64,000 bases of DNA from an uncultured Thermoanaerobaculum sp. (GTDB lineage Bacteria; Acidobacteriota; Thermoanaerobaculia; Thermoanaerobaculales; Thermoanaerobaculaceae): assembly GCA_937934115.1 (NCBI GenBank), contig CALHAH010000030.1, forward strand, positions 1-64,000, in the 5' to 3' direction. The notes under the pieces were generated by a model. It was not told where the DNA came from and made no database searches. It saw nothing but the letters and a program-made list of their open reading frames with translations. The stretch's first letter is position 1, and each line of letters starts with the position of its first letter. The translations under genes were made by a program, and so were the position numbers. Positions 24,963-33,542 of this stretch are shown piece after piece.

Positions 24963-27479
24963 TTACCCCTTTGCCTCGGCCCAGGATGGGCCCACCCCCA
25001 CGTCCGCCTTCAACGGAACCGCCAACTCCGCTACCCCTTCCATGGTGGCCTTCACCAAGTGCACCACATCCTGGGCAGCTTCCCCATGCGCCTCCAGCAC
25101 CAGCTCGTCGTGCACCTGCAGTAGCAGGCGTGCCGGAAAACCCTGGGCCTTGAGCTTTGCGAAAGTGCGGATCATGGCCAACTTCATGAGGTCCGCCGCC
25201 GTCCCCTGCACCGGAGCGTTAATGGCCATGCGTTCAGCGTTGCCACGCACGTTGGCGTTTTCGGAATCAAGCCCCGCAATGCGCCGCACCCGCCCAAAGA
25301 GCGTGCGCACCTTGCCGCTGCGGCGCGCCTCTTCCTTTACGCTTTCCAGGTACTCCCGCACCTTGGGCAAACGCGCAAAGTACGCATCAATAAACGATTG
25401 CGCTTCCTTTTGGCTAACCCCCAGCTCGCGGCTTAAGGCGTACGCCCCCATGCCGTAAATCAAGCCAAAATTGATGGTCTTGGCCGCCCTGCGCATGTCC
25501 GGGTTTACCTGCTCCGGTGCCACGCCAAAAACCAAAGCTGCGGTGGCAGCGTGAATATCCTCCCCCCGGGCAAAAGCGGCAACCAACGCCGGGTCCTGGG
25601 ACAGGTGGGCGAGGACCCGCAACTCAATTTGCGAGTAATCCGCCACTACCAGAAGCTTGCCGCTCGCCGCCACGAAGGCCCGCCGCACTTCCCTCCCCAG
25701 CTCCGAGCGGATGGGGATGTTTTGCAAATTGGGATCCGAGGAGGAAAGCCTGCCGGTGGCAGTCACCGCTTGGTTGAAACGCGTGTGGATGCGACCGTCA
25801 GGCCCCAGCTGCTTGGGCAGGGCATCCAGGTAAGTGGACTTGAGCTTAGAAAGCTCCCGGTACTCCAAGATCAAGGCCGGCAAGCGAAACCCCTGCAGGG
25901 CCAGCTCCTGAAGCACATCCGCATCCGTGGAAGGGGCGCGGGTCTTGCTGGTGCGACGCAGCACCGGCATCCCCTTCCAGGAAAAAAGCACCTCCGCCAG
26001 CTGCTTAGGGGAGTTGATGTTAAAGCTCCCCCCCGCTTCCGCAAAGATCTCCCGTTCCCGGGCTTCCATGAGGGAAGCCACCCGCCGCGAAAGCTCGGCG
26101 AGAAAATCCACGTCCAGCTTTACGCCCACCCGCTCCATGTCTTCCAGCACCGGCACCAAAGGGAGCTCCAGCTTTTCGTAAACCTCCACCAACCCTTCAG
26201 TTTCCAGATCCTGCTGCAGCTTGGGCGCCAGCGCCAAAAGCGCCGCCAGTTCCCCCTCCGGGGTGGCCAGGGCGGGGGCGGGGACCCGGTAGCGAGTACA
26301 AAGCGCTGCAAGATCCACATCTTCGCCGGGGGCCAAGACGTAGCCGGCAAGCATGGCGTCGTGGCAAGGCGTTGCCACCTCCACCCCAGCATCCCGCAAA
26401 GCGGAAAGCAACGCCTTGGCGTCGTAGCACCAAACGCTTCCAAAGCGGGGACCCAGGGCGGCCAGCGCGTCTCCCGCAGGGGCCATAGCAAAGCCCTGGG
26501 CGCACCCCACCACCAGCTGCCGGTCCACCCGCCCACAAGCCAAAAGCGGCGCCTTGTGCAAAAGAACAACCAGCTCCCCCCAGGGCAGGGAAGGCAACTC
26601 CGAGCCCGCAGGGGCAGAGGCAGCAGGGGCAGCACCCAGTTCCGCAAGCAAGCTGGCAAAACCCAAAAAGCGGTAAAACTGAGCCAGTTCCCCCTGCGGA
26701 GGCCGACGGGCCAACTGCTCCAGGGAAAAAGGCAAAGGCACGTCCCTTTTGAGCTCCACCAAACTGCGGGATAGCTCCACCAGCTTTCGGTTTTCCGCCA
26801 GGGCCCTTTGCACCCGTGCCGGTGTAACCTCGGGTAACCGCTGGTAGAGGGCGGCCACGGAACCAAAGCGGGAAATGAGCTCGCGGGCGGTCTTTTCCCC
26901 CACACCGGGGCAGCCGGGAATGTTGTCCGAAGCGTCCCCTTCCAGCGCCAACACCTCCACCACTTGCGTGGGTGGCACGCCAAAAACCTCAGCTACGCCT
27001 TGCTCATCGAGGAGTCTCTCCAGCCGCGTGTGCCAAAGCTTAATGTGGGGATCCCGCACCAGCTGCATCAGGTCCTTATCCACGGTGGCAATGACCACTT
27101 CATGACCTTCGCTGGCAGCTTTCTCCGCCAGACTGGCAATCATGTCGTCCGCTTCCACATCCGGTGTCAAAAGCAGCGTCACACCCAAAAGCTCCAAGGC
27201 CCTTTGCACTAAGGGCACCTGCACCCGCAGTTCCTCAGGCATGGGCTGACGTTTGCCCTTGTAGGACTCCAGCATGCGGGTGCGGAACGTTTCCCGGGAA
27301 ACATCAAAGGCCACGGCCACATGGGTGGGCGCCAGCTCGCGCAGCATCTTGTGGAACATGCGCAGAAAACCGTACACCGCACCGGTGGGGGTCCCGTCGG
27401 GAGCGGAAAGGCGAGTTTTCAAAGCAAAAAAAGCGCGGTAAAGGTTGGAATGCCCATCCACCAACAGCAGCTTGGCCAC
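24963..27479 (-). CDS. polA: DNA polymerase I
   Basis: 838 aa from GTG. The 5'-nuclease domain is complete (LLVDGHSNLYRAFFAL; DVEADDMIASLAEKA; ALEGDASDNIPGCPGVGEKT). The middle domain (about 295-420) lacks the DxE metal site of the 3'-5' exonuclease, as in Taq polymerase, so no proofreading is expected. Polymerase motifs A (VADYSQIELRVLAHLSQD), B (RRAAKTINFGLIYGMGAYAL) and C (LLQVHDELVLEA) are intact. A TATTGT -10 preceded by TGG lies 6 bases upstream of the start. Confidence 0.97.
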   Translation of the reverse strand: MAKLLLVDGHSNLYRAFFALKTRLSAPDGTPTGAVYGFLRMFHKMLRELAPTHVAVAFDVSRETFRTRMLESYKGKRQPMPEELRVQVPLVQRALELLGVTLLLTPDVEADDMIASLAEKAASEGHEVVIATVDKDLMQLVRDPHIKLWHTRLERLLDEQGVAEVFGVPPTQVVEVLALEGDASDNIPGCPGVGEKTARELISRFGSVAALYQRLPEVTPARVQRALAENRKLVELSRSLVELKRDVPLPFSLEQLARRPPQGELAQFYRFLGFASLLAELGAAPAASAPAGSELPSLPWGELVVLLHKAPLLACGRVDRQLVVGCAQGFAMAPAGDALAALGPRFGSVWCYDAKALLSALRDAGVEVATPCHDAMLAGYVLAPGEDVDLAALCTRYRVPAPALATPEGELAALLALAPKLQQDLETEGLVEVYEKLELPLVPVLEDMERVGVKLDVDFLAELSRRVASLMEAREREIFAEAGGSFNINSPKQLAEVLFSWKGMPVLRRTSKTRAPSTDADVLQELALQGFRLPALILEYRELSKLKSTYLDALPKQLGPDGRIHTRFNQAVTATGRLSSSDPNLQNIPIRSELGREVRRAFVAASGKLLVVADYSQIELRVLAHLSQDPALVAAFARGEDIHAATAALVFGVAPEQVNPDMRRAAKTINFGLIYGMGAYALSRELGVSQKEAQSFIDAYFARLPKVREYLESVKEEARRSGKVRTLFGRVRRIAGLDSENANVRGNAERMAINAPVQGTAADLMKLAMIRTFAKLKAQGFPARLLLQVHDELVLEAHGEAAQDVVHLVKATMEGVAELAVPLKADVGVGPSWAEAKG

Positions 27480-27485
27480 GCCCTC

Positions 27486-27491
27486 ACAATA
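27486..27491 (-). promoter_or_regulatory. Extended -10 of polA (leaderless)
   Basis: Minus-strand TGG-TATTGT ends 6 bases before the polA GTG. The TGn extension compensates for the missing -35. Confidence 0.5.
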
Positions 27492-27517
27492 CCACGGCTC
27501 CCCCGCCTGCGGTAGGG

Positions 27518-27546
27518 TTGCCGGACAAAAAGTTTGCCCTTACATT
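27518..27546 (+). promoter_or_regulatory. Promoter of the secreted hypothetical at 27566
   Basis: TTGCCG (27518-27523), 17-bp spacer, TACATT (27541-27546), about 20 bases before the ATG. Confidence 0.5.
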
Positions 27547-27565
27547 GATTGCGGAGAACACAACC

Positions 27566-28570
27566 ATGTTTGCCGGTGTTGTCCTTTGCGCCTTACTGGC
27601 TGGACAGGAAGCGGCGTTGCGCCCCACGCTCCGCCCCGCGAATTACTTTCCGTTGCAGCCGGGGACCACCTGGGTGTACCAGGTGAGCGGCGTGGGGGGC
27701 GGGGTCCGGCACGTGACAGCCGCCGCCGGAGTGTCGGTGGCTTCCACGTCAGCCGCCGTGCTCTTGGATGGTTATTTCCCCGGTGCTCCCCGGCTGGTGC
27801 GCAGCTTCGCTGGCAAGGTGGAGGAACTTGGTCCCGGCGGGGAAGCGTACCTCTGGTACTTGCTGGCCGCCCCCGAAGGCACCAGTTGGACTTTACGTCT
27901 TGCGCCCATGGCCCAGGAACGCATGCTCCCCTGCACCGATGGGGCTCGCGTAACGCTGGCCAGCCGCCGGGAAACGGTTACCGTCCCCGCGGGCACCTTT
28001 GCCGACGTGATCCTGGTCCGCTGGGAAAGCCCCTGCCGGGATGCGGGCATCGTCGCCGAGTGGTTTGCCCCGGAAGTGGGGCTGGTACAGCGGGAAGAGG
28101 CCGGCTTTGCCGGGAAAATTGTTTGGCAACTGCAGGAGGTCCGCCGCGATGCAACGCCTTCCTTACCTCGCTACGGGGGCGCCTTGGCACTCTCCCAAAG
28201 GCACTACGTGTTGAACCTCATGCCGCCGGTGGACCCGCAGCATTTACCCGTGCTCGCGGGAACCCTGGCCCTTTGGCACTGGGACCCTGAGCCCAACGGC
28301 GAAGGCGGAGTCCCTCTGTGCCTCCTGGCTAAAGGGGAAATTTTGGACGAAAGGGGGCAACTGGTGGTTGCCTTTGTGCTTCCAGACCCTGCCTGCTTCA
28401 CCCTGGCGCCCCATGGTTTTGCAGCTTTCCGTCTCCTGCCCTTTTCCCACCCTTTTTGGCTGGGTAAAAAGCCCCTCGCCCAAGGGTCCTACACCCTTCG
28501 CGTCAGCGTGGAAACTCCCGGTTGGAAGTCCAGCTTTTCCTTGCCTTTTTCCGTGAGCCACGTTTACTAG
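27566..28570 (+). CDS. Secreted protein of unknown function
   Basis: 334 aa. Start set at the ATG after the promoter; the track's start lies inside polA. MFAGVVLCALLAGQEA is a short signal peptide. RPANYFPLQPGTTWVYQVSG is a motif common at the start of exported beta-rich lipoprotein-like domains, and VTVPAGTFADVILVRWES plus EWFAPEVGLVQREE match the same domain. The C-terminal ~120 residues form a second beta-rich domain. No enzymatic motif seen. Divergent from polA. Confidence 0.7.
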   Translation: MFAGVVLCALLAGQEAALRPTLRPANYFPLQPGTTWVYQVSGVGGGVRHVTAAAGVSVASTSAAVLLDGYFPGAPRLVRSFAGKVEELGPGGEAYLWYLLAAPEGTSWTLRLAPMAQERMLPCTDGARVTLASRRETVTVPAGTFADVILVRWESPCRDAGIVAEWFAPEVGLVQREEAGFAGKIVWQLQEVRRDATPSLPRYGGALALSQRHYVLNLMPPVDPQHLPVLAGTLALWHWDPEPNGEGGVPLCLLAKGEILDERGQLVVAFVLPDPACFTLAPHGFAAFRLLPFSHPFWLGKKPLAQGSYTLRVSVETPGWKSSFSLPFSVSHVY

Positions 28571-28684
28571 CAACCTGCCTTTTACTCCCCACGGCCGGAG
28601 CGTTTCTCCTGAGGCAACGGCGCGGGGCTTGGGCAACAAGCTCCCACATTACACCTCCAACCCGGAGGCGGCGGTTGCAAAAAG

Positions 28685-28720
28685 GGGTACCTCGTGCAGC
28701 TCTGCCCGCAGAAGGTACCC
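28685..28720 (+). promoter_or_regulatory. Inverted repeat in the leader of the kbl-like gene
   Basis: GGGTACC (28685-28691) and GGTACCC (28714-28720) form a 7-bp stem with a 22-base loop, about 50 bases upstream of the start codon. The 202-base gap 28571-28772 has no other recognised element. It could be a leader regulator or chance. Confidence 0.3.
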
Positions 28721-28772
28721 GCACTGCCACCTCCTCCTCCTGGTGGTACGCTACGCATGCAAGGAGGTCTTT

Positions 28773-29999
28773 ATGTCACTGGTGCGTCTTTCCGCATCGC
28801 TCATGGAAGAGGTGAGAGCTTTGGAGCAGGAAGGTCGAGCTAAAGCCCCGGAACGGGTGGTGGTGGGGTACGTGCCGCCCCAGGACGGCCTTGGACCCCG
28901 GTACCGTTTGGCCGGCTCCGACACGCTCTTTTTGCGCATGAACTCCAACTCCTACCTTTCCCTTTCCCACGATCCGCGCCTTTTAGAAGCCGCCGATCGC
29001 GCCACCCGCGAGCTGGGAGCAGGGCCTGGCGCGGTTCGCTTCATTGACGGCACCTTCTCCTACCACGTGGCCTTGGAGGAGCGCATTGCCCGCTTTGTGG
29101 GCAAACCCGCCGCCAAAATCTTCAACGCCGCGTACACCGCCAACCTGGGACAGGGGTTGGCTTTAGCTTCTGCGCAAACCTTTTGGATTGGGGACGAGCT
29201 CAACCACAACTCCATCATCCGTGCCATGCGCATTGCTGGAGTTCCCCGAGAAAACCGCGCCATTTACAAGCACAACGACCTTGCGGAGCTCAAAAAGTGC
29301 TTAGACGCGGTGCCCTCCGGCATGGAAAGGGTGGTGGTGATCTTTGACGGCATCTTCTCCATGCGCGGGGACTTCACGCCCTTGGCCGAGGTTAACCAGG
29401 TGCTGGAGCCTTACCGCGACCGCTTCCCCAAGGGGCTGGTCACGGTCATGGACGACTCCCACGGCATTGGCGCCTACGGCCCCACCGGAAGGGGCACCGA
29501 AGAGCATACCCGCGCCGCCTGCGACATCCTGATTGGCACCTTTGGTAAGGCCTTTGGCGTGAACGGTGGTTTTGTGGCCTCCTCTCCGGAAGTCATCGAG
29601 GCCATTCGCCAAAAGGCCGACACTTACATTTACTCCAACCCCTTGGGCGTCGGTGACTGCGCTGCGGCCTTGGAGGCGGTCAACATAGCCGACTCCGCTG
29701 AGGGCGTTGCACGCTTGCGGGCGGTGGCAGAGCGGGCAAAGCAGTTCCGGGAGGGCGTGCAAAAGCTTGGCTGGGAAACCATCCCGGGGCCACACCCCAT
29801 CGTGCCCCTTTTGGTCCGCGACACCGCCCGCGCCAAGCGCTTGGTACAGCACTTCTTCCAACACGGCGTCCTGGTGGTGGGCCTCACCTACCCGGTAGTC
29901 CCCCGGGGCGAAGAAACCATCCGCTTCCAAATCAACGCCGCCCACACGGAAAACGATATTCAGTACGTTTTGGAGGTGCTGGCGAGGTTTAGCGGTTAA
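28773..29999 (+). CDS. Alpha-oxoamine synthase (KBL/SPT/BioF family)
   Basis: 408 aa from the ATG after AAGGAGG. PLP-dependent fold type I: NSNSYLSLSHDPRLLEAA, GPGAVRFIDGTFSYHVALEE, the cofactor Asp in DDSHGIGAYGPTGRG and the aldimine Lys in GTFGKAFGVNGG. Closest in feel to 2-amino-3-ketobutyrate CoA ligase, but serine palmitoyltransferase-like activity is not excluded. No threonine dehydrogenase neighbour. Its last ~175 bases are repeated at 30828-31002 beyond the toxin-antitoxin pair. Confidence 0.9.
   Translation: MSLVRLSASLMEEVRALEQEGRAKAPERVVVGYVPPQDGLGPRYRLAGSDTLFLRMNSNSYLSLSHDPRLLEAADRATRELGAGPGAVRFIDGTFSYHVALEERIARFVGKPAAKIFNAAYTANLGQGLALASAQTFWIGDELNHNSIIRAMRIAGVPRENRAIYKHNDLAELKKCLDAVPSGMERVVVIFDGIFSMRGDFTPLAEVNQVLEPYRDRFPKGLVTVMDDSHGIGAYGPTGRGTEEHTRAACDILIGTFGKAFGVNGGFVASSPEVIEAIRQKADTYIYSNPLGVGDCAAALEAVNIADSAEGVARLRAVAERAKQFREGVQKLGWETIPGPHPIVPLLVRDTARAKRLVQHFFQHGVLVVGLTYPVVPRGEETIRFQINAAHTENDIQYVLEVLARFSG
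29825..29999 (+). repeat. Direct repeat copy 1 (3' end of the kbl-like gene)
   Basis: Pairs with 30828-31002. The first ~130 bases differ at only about four positions; the last ~45 diverge more (ARFSG versus RAFQG at the protein end). Confidence 0.9.
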
Positions 30000-30017
30000 A
30001 GCTTTTGGCGATATACT
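29989..30017 (+). promoter_or_regulatory. Possible promoter of the MntA-HepT unit
   Basis: TTAGCG (29989-29994), 17-bp spacer, TATACT (30012-30017), directly after the kbl-like stop codon. AAGGAGG at 30021-30027 lies just downstream and could serve a 57-codon TTG-start reading frame (30037-30210) that runs into mntA. I cannot say whether that frame is translated. Confidence 0.4.
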
Positions 30018-30193
30018 TACAAGGAGGTTTAGGGCGTTGATTGCAGCCTCTGGCCTGGAAAAGGCTGGCAAACAAAATGCCGCGGCTTTTGACGTCGTGG
30101 AGGGGCAAAAAGCGCACAGTCTCACCCCGTCCATGGGAAGGTCTTGTGAACCAACTGTGCGAGACCGCTTGCGGCCAGGGGAGGCGAACCACT

Positions 30194-30490
30194 ATGGGCC
30201 TTCACGTTGACAAAGTGGCGATCGTTGAATTTTGCCGAAAAAACGGCATCCGCAAGCTAGCGATTTTTGGCTCGGCCCTGCGGGCTGATTTTGGTCCCGA
30301 AAGCGACTTGGACGTGTTGGTGGAATTCCAACCAGGCGTCCATGCGGGGCTCTTACGGCTTGCACATTTGGAGGAGGAGTTAAGTCAGTTGTTGGGACAC
30401 AAGGTCGATTTGAACACCCCCGGTAGCTTGAGCCCCTATTTCCGCGAAGAGGTTCTTCGGGAAGCCAGGGTGGTTCATGAGCAAGCGTGA
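30194..30490 (+). CDS. mntA: MntA-type antitoxin (minimal nucleotidyltransferase)
   Basis: 98 aa from the ATG after GGGGAGGCG; the longer track start lacks support. The active site GSALRADFGPESDLDVLVEF has the family's GSx10DxD pattern intact. In the MntA-HepT system this enzyme adds AMP to a tyrosine of HepT and silences it. It overlaps hepT by 14 bases. The pair sits between two copies of the kbl-like 3' end, marking it as inserted DNA. Confidence 0.88.
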   Translation: MGLHVDKVAIVEFCRKNGIRKLAIFGSALRADFGPESDLDVLVEFQPGVHAGLLRLAHLEEELSQLLGHKVDLNTPGSLSPYFREEVLREARVVHEQA

Positions 30491-30821
30491 TGACTTGATA
30501 CGCTTGCGGCAGATGTTGGATTACGCCCTTAAGGCCCAGGGCATGGTGGCGGGACGAAATCGCCAGGACCTTGGCAACGACGAGATGTTGCAGTTGGCGT
30601 TGACTCGGGCCTTGGAAGTCATTGGCGAAGCGGCAAACAGGGTGTCCCCGGAAACGAAAAAAAGGTACGAGGACATCCCATGGAGAGCCATCGTAGGGAT
30701 GCGCAACCGTCTCATTCATGGCTACGATAACGTCGACTTGGACGTGCTTTGGGAAACCGTAGTCACTGAGCTGCCCCCGCTAATTGAAAAACTAGCAGCG
30801 ATCCTTGGCAATCAGCACTAA
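30477..30821 (+). CDS. hepT: HepT-type toxin (HEPN RNase)
   Basis: 114 aa, usual length. The HEPN RNase motif and the target tyrosine are together in RNRLIHGYDNVD (Rx4H followed by Gly-Tyr), near residue 80. The preceding helices (LTRALEVIGEAANRVS) match the family. Both catalytic residues and the AMPylation tyrosine are present, so the toxin looks functional and needs its partner. Confidence 0.9.
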   Translation: MSKRDDLIRLRQMLDYALKAQGMVAGRNRQDLGNDEMLQLALTRALEVIGEAANRVSPETKKRYEDIPWRAIVGMRNRLIHGYDNVDLDVLWETVVTELPPLIEKLAAILGNQH

Positions 30822-30827
30822 AAAACC

Positions 30828-31002
30828 CGCCCGCGCCAAGCGCTTGGTACAGCACTTCTTTTAGCACGGCGTCCTGGGGGTGGGCCTCACCTACCCGGTA
30901 GTCCCCCGGGGCGAAGAAACCATCCGCTTCCAAATCAACGCCGCCCACACGGAAAACGACATCGCGTACGTGCTGGAGGTGCTCCGCGCTTTCCAAGGGT
31001 GA
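30828..31002 (+). pseudogene. Duplicated 3' end of the kbl-like gene (repeat copy 2)
   Basis: Reads ARAKRLVQHFF, then TAG where copy 1 has CAA, then HGVLGVGLTYPVV and on to the normal end of the protein with its own stop (RAFQG*). No start or upstream part exists. It is the leftover of a gene end displaced by, or carried with, the toxin-antitoxin insert. Confidence 0.88.
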
Positions 31003-31149
31003 ACGCAAACCAAAACGCTTGCGACGTCCTGTTTTTGCTGGCGCTTTTTCCGGAAAAGTGTGGAAATCACAGTTTCGTGGAATCTTGTGGTAGGTGCTTG
31101 CTGCCGAGGTGGGGGCTGAGGCGACAAAACAGCCGTCGCACCGCAAAAA

Positions 31150-32929
31150 GTAGCCTCCCCGACGGCGCTTCTGAGTTCTTCGCGGACGCGACGCGGGTCC
31201 CTGCACAGGCAAAAGACCCACCGTCCGAACTCCCCGTGTTGGTTCACGGCACGGGCCCATCGCTCGGCGGCTACGGCCTTTTGGCGGTCACGCTCCGATT
31301 CGTACTTCTTTCCTTCGAGAACAACGTTGACACGCTTGCCCTCTTTGCCAGCGCACAATGTAATCTGGGCGGTACTCGTGCCGGGTTCCGTCCCCCTCAT
31401 AGGGAATTACGAAATCCAGGTGATCGTTGCGGACGGAGGCGACTACCTCCGGGGCGTTTTCCAGGGAGAAGGCCACGCTGTGTTCCCCGGAAGGGGCATC
31501 AAGCACCACATGGCTGACGTGGCTCTTGCTGGTCCCCACTGTGGGACGTACCGTACGGAAGAGCACCTCTGACGTGGAGCCCAGCGGTCGAAACCGCTCA
31601 ATGACCGGCAAGCAGCGGCTCACCACCCTCCGTATCCGGTTCAACGGCCTCGATCAGAGGTTCGATGATGCGCTGCTTGTATTTGAGCAACGCAATTTCT
31701 TCCAGCGGCGTCTTCTCGTCCTCCACCACAACCCGTTCCTCCAAATACTGCCAGACGATGGCCAGCACTTGCGGAAACAGGATGTGTCGTGCATTCCACT
31801 CGTCGCGTTTATCTTTTAGGCGGCGGGTAACTTGCGCCGCAATCTCGTAAACCGTGGCTTGTAGGCGTTTTTCGCTGTGGAAGGGGTTACGGTCGTGAAC
31901 CGCCTCTGGACCTGGACCCAGCCGGTCAGGGCGCCGGATGGGGTATCCGACAGCCGGTTTGGCTGTTATTTCGGTGGGTTCCTGAGTCGGGTCAATCCCA
32001 AGGTACGGCAAATTCTGTAGGTTCACGCGAAGCCGCTAACGCACGTCAAAGACGTAGCCTTCCACCCTCGGAAAGGTAATTTCTAGATGCTTGCGTTCGG
32101 GCAAAGCGCGCACAAGTGTCGAGACCTTCCCCACCTCCGCGCCTCCGAGGGCTTTCTTCTTGACGGTGCCACTTCGAATGGCACGCCGTAAACGTCCACA
32201 TATTCGGGTTCATTAGAGTCGTCGTAGTTGATGCGCCGCAGACCCCTCCCCACCACCTGCTCACACAGGAGCTGTGAAGCAAACGCCCGCAAACCCAGAA
32301 TCTGCGTCACGTTTTGGGCATCCCAGCCCTCCTTCAGCATCCCAACGGACACCACGCAGCGGATGTCCTTGCCCGGCGGGTCGCCTCCCCCTTCCCATTC
32401 GGTCTTGCCAATGGTGTCCAACACCTTACGCAGTCGCTCAGCGGCTTCCTTTTTTCTTTCCCCTTCGATGGCGCTTTCGGCTTCCGCTAGGAGTTTCGTG
32501 TCAATCCGGAAGGTAACCTCGTGACCTTGCCGGTTTTCCAGTTCGGCCAACACGTTCCCTCGCGCCATGTGCTCGTGCCCGAGCTTGGCCAGGTCCGTGT
32601 TATCGCACACCACGATCAAGACGGGAGGGACAGGCGAGTTAGCCCTCTGAAACTCCTCTAATGTTCTTTTCCACTGGGAGGCCAAGGTTGCCAAAGCACC
32701 TTCGGCTTCGCGCAGCACGGACTCAGGCCTAGCCCGCCGGCGGGCCTTCTGCCGCTCAACTGGTGCTCTTAATTTTCCCTTGCTGTAAACGCTCCATCAC
32801 CCCACGGGGCAGGAGGTAATAGCCCGCCGGCCGCCGCCCCTCCACCCGCATCGGCTGGCCCTCCCGGTAGTCCCAGTAGTAGGAGGGTTCCTCAAAGGGC
32901 GAGTTGATGATAGGGTTGTCAACGAGCAT
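31150..32929 (-). pseudogene. Type III-like restriction endonuclease (DEAD helicase) remnant
   Basis: The minus strand begins MLVDNPIINSPFEEP at 32929 with AAAGGAG upstream, reads about 57 codons to a TGA, and then lacks the central helicase. It resumes near 32720 with [33 protein letters not shown] and [14 protein letters not shown] (helicase motifs V and VI). Further lesions: a frameshift near 32170 (before [13 protein letters not shown]), an in-frame TAG at 32036-32038 (after GYVFDVR), a one-base insertion near 31608 and a frameshift near 31350 (before RVNVVLEGKKYE). The C-terminal nuclease-like part (GRWVFCLCRDPRRV) fades near 31150. At least five disabling changes; clearly dead. Confidence 0.85.
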
Positions 32930-33200
32930 CGCATGTCATCTCCTTTGTGAACGACTTCAGCCATTGGTCAAATTCGTCCTCGCCAAGCCGCTGAGGGTTT
33001 TCCCGATCCAAATGCCAGCGCAGGGGGTTTTCGGTGATGTACTGGCAAATACGGTTCAAGGAGTCCTCGTTGCGGATAATGTGTTCGTAGTAATTCTGTT
33101 GCCATAATCGGCCGCGAAACGGTGGCCAGCCCGATTGTTTGACGCCGCGAAGATATTCATTGGTGGTCATGGTTTTCAACCATTGTACAATTTCCGGTGG

Positions 33201-33222
33201 GGGCGCACCTATATGTGCGCCC
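33201..33222. repeat. REP-like palindrome inside the RAYT gene (1)
   Basis: GGGCGCAC-CTATAT-GTGCGCCC, perfect 8-bp arms, 6-base spacer, translated as part of GAHIGAP. Confidence 0.85.
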
Positions 33223-33254
33223 AATTCATTTGCGTGTGCGCCCATTCCGTTATC

Positions 33255-33278
33255 GGGGCAGACACGTAGGTCTGCCCC
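33255..33278. repeat. REP-like palindrome inside the RAYT gene (2)
   Basis: GGGGCAGAC-ACGTAG-GTCTGCCCC, perfect 9-bp arms, 6-base spacer, translated as part of VGADLRVCP. Same arm-spacer architecture as the palindrome 33 bases away. Confidence 0.85.
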
Positions 33279-33542
33279 TACGATTATGATAATTCCATGG
33301 AAATGGTTGGGCATGACGACATATTTATCGGTTCGAACACCTGGGAATTTGCGATTCAATTTTACCCACCATTTCTCCACCATCCGCCCATCATCGTTCA
33401 ATTGCATTTCCCCATCCACCACCTCGCCAAACAGACACAAACGGTCTTGGGTGCAGATGGTGACAAAATACGCGCCCGGTCGGGAATAATCGCGTCCCTT
33501 CAGGCGAATGCTGCGGCGATGATGTCTTTCTGGGTCGTATCT

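Noticed and set aside
30763-31400. Minus-strand ORFs across the kbl repeat
   Set aside because: Only the part above about 31150 (GRWVFCLCRDPRRV) belongs to the restriction remnant; the rest is antisense to the duplicated kbl end.
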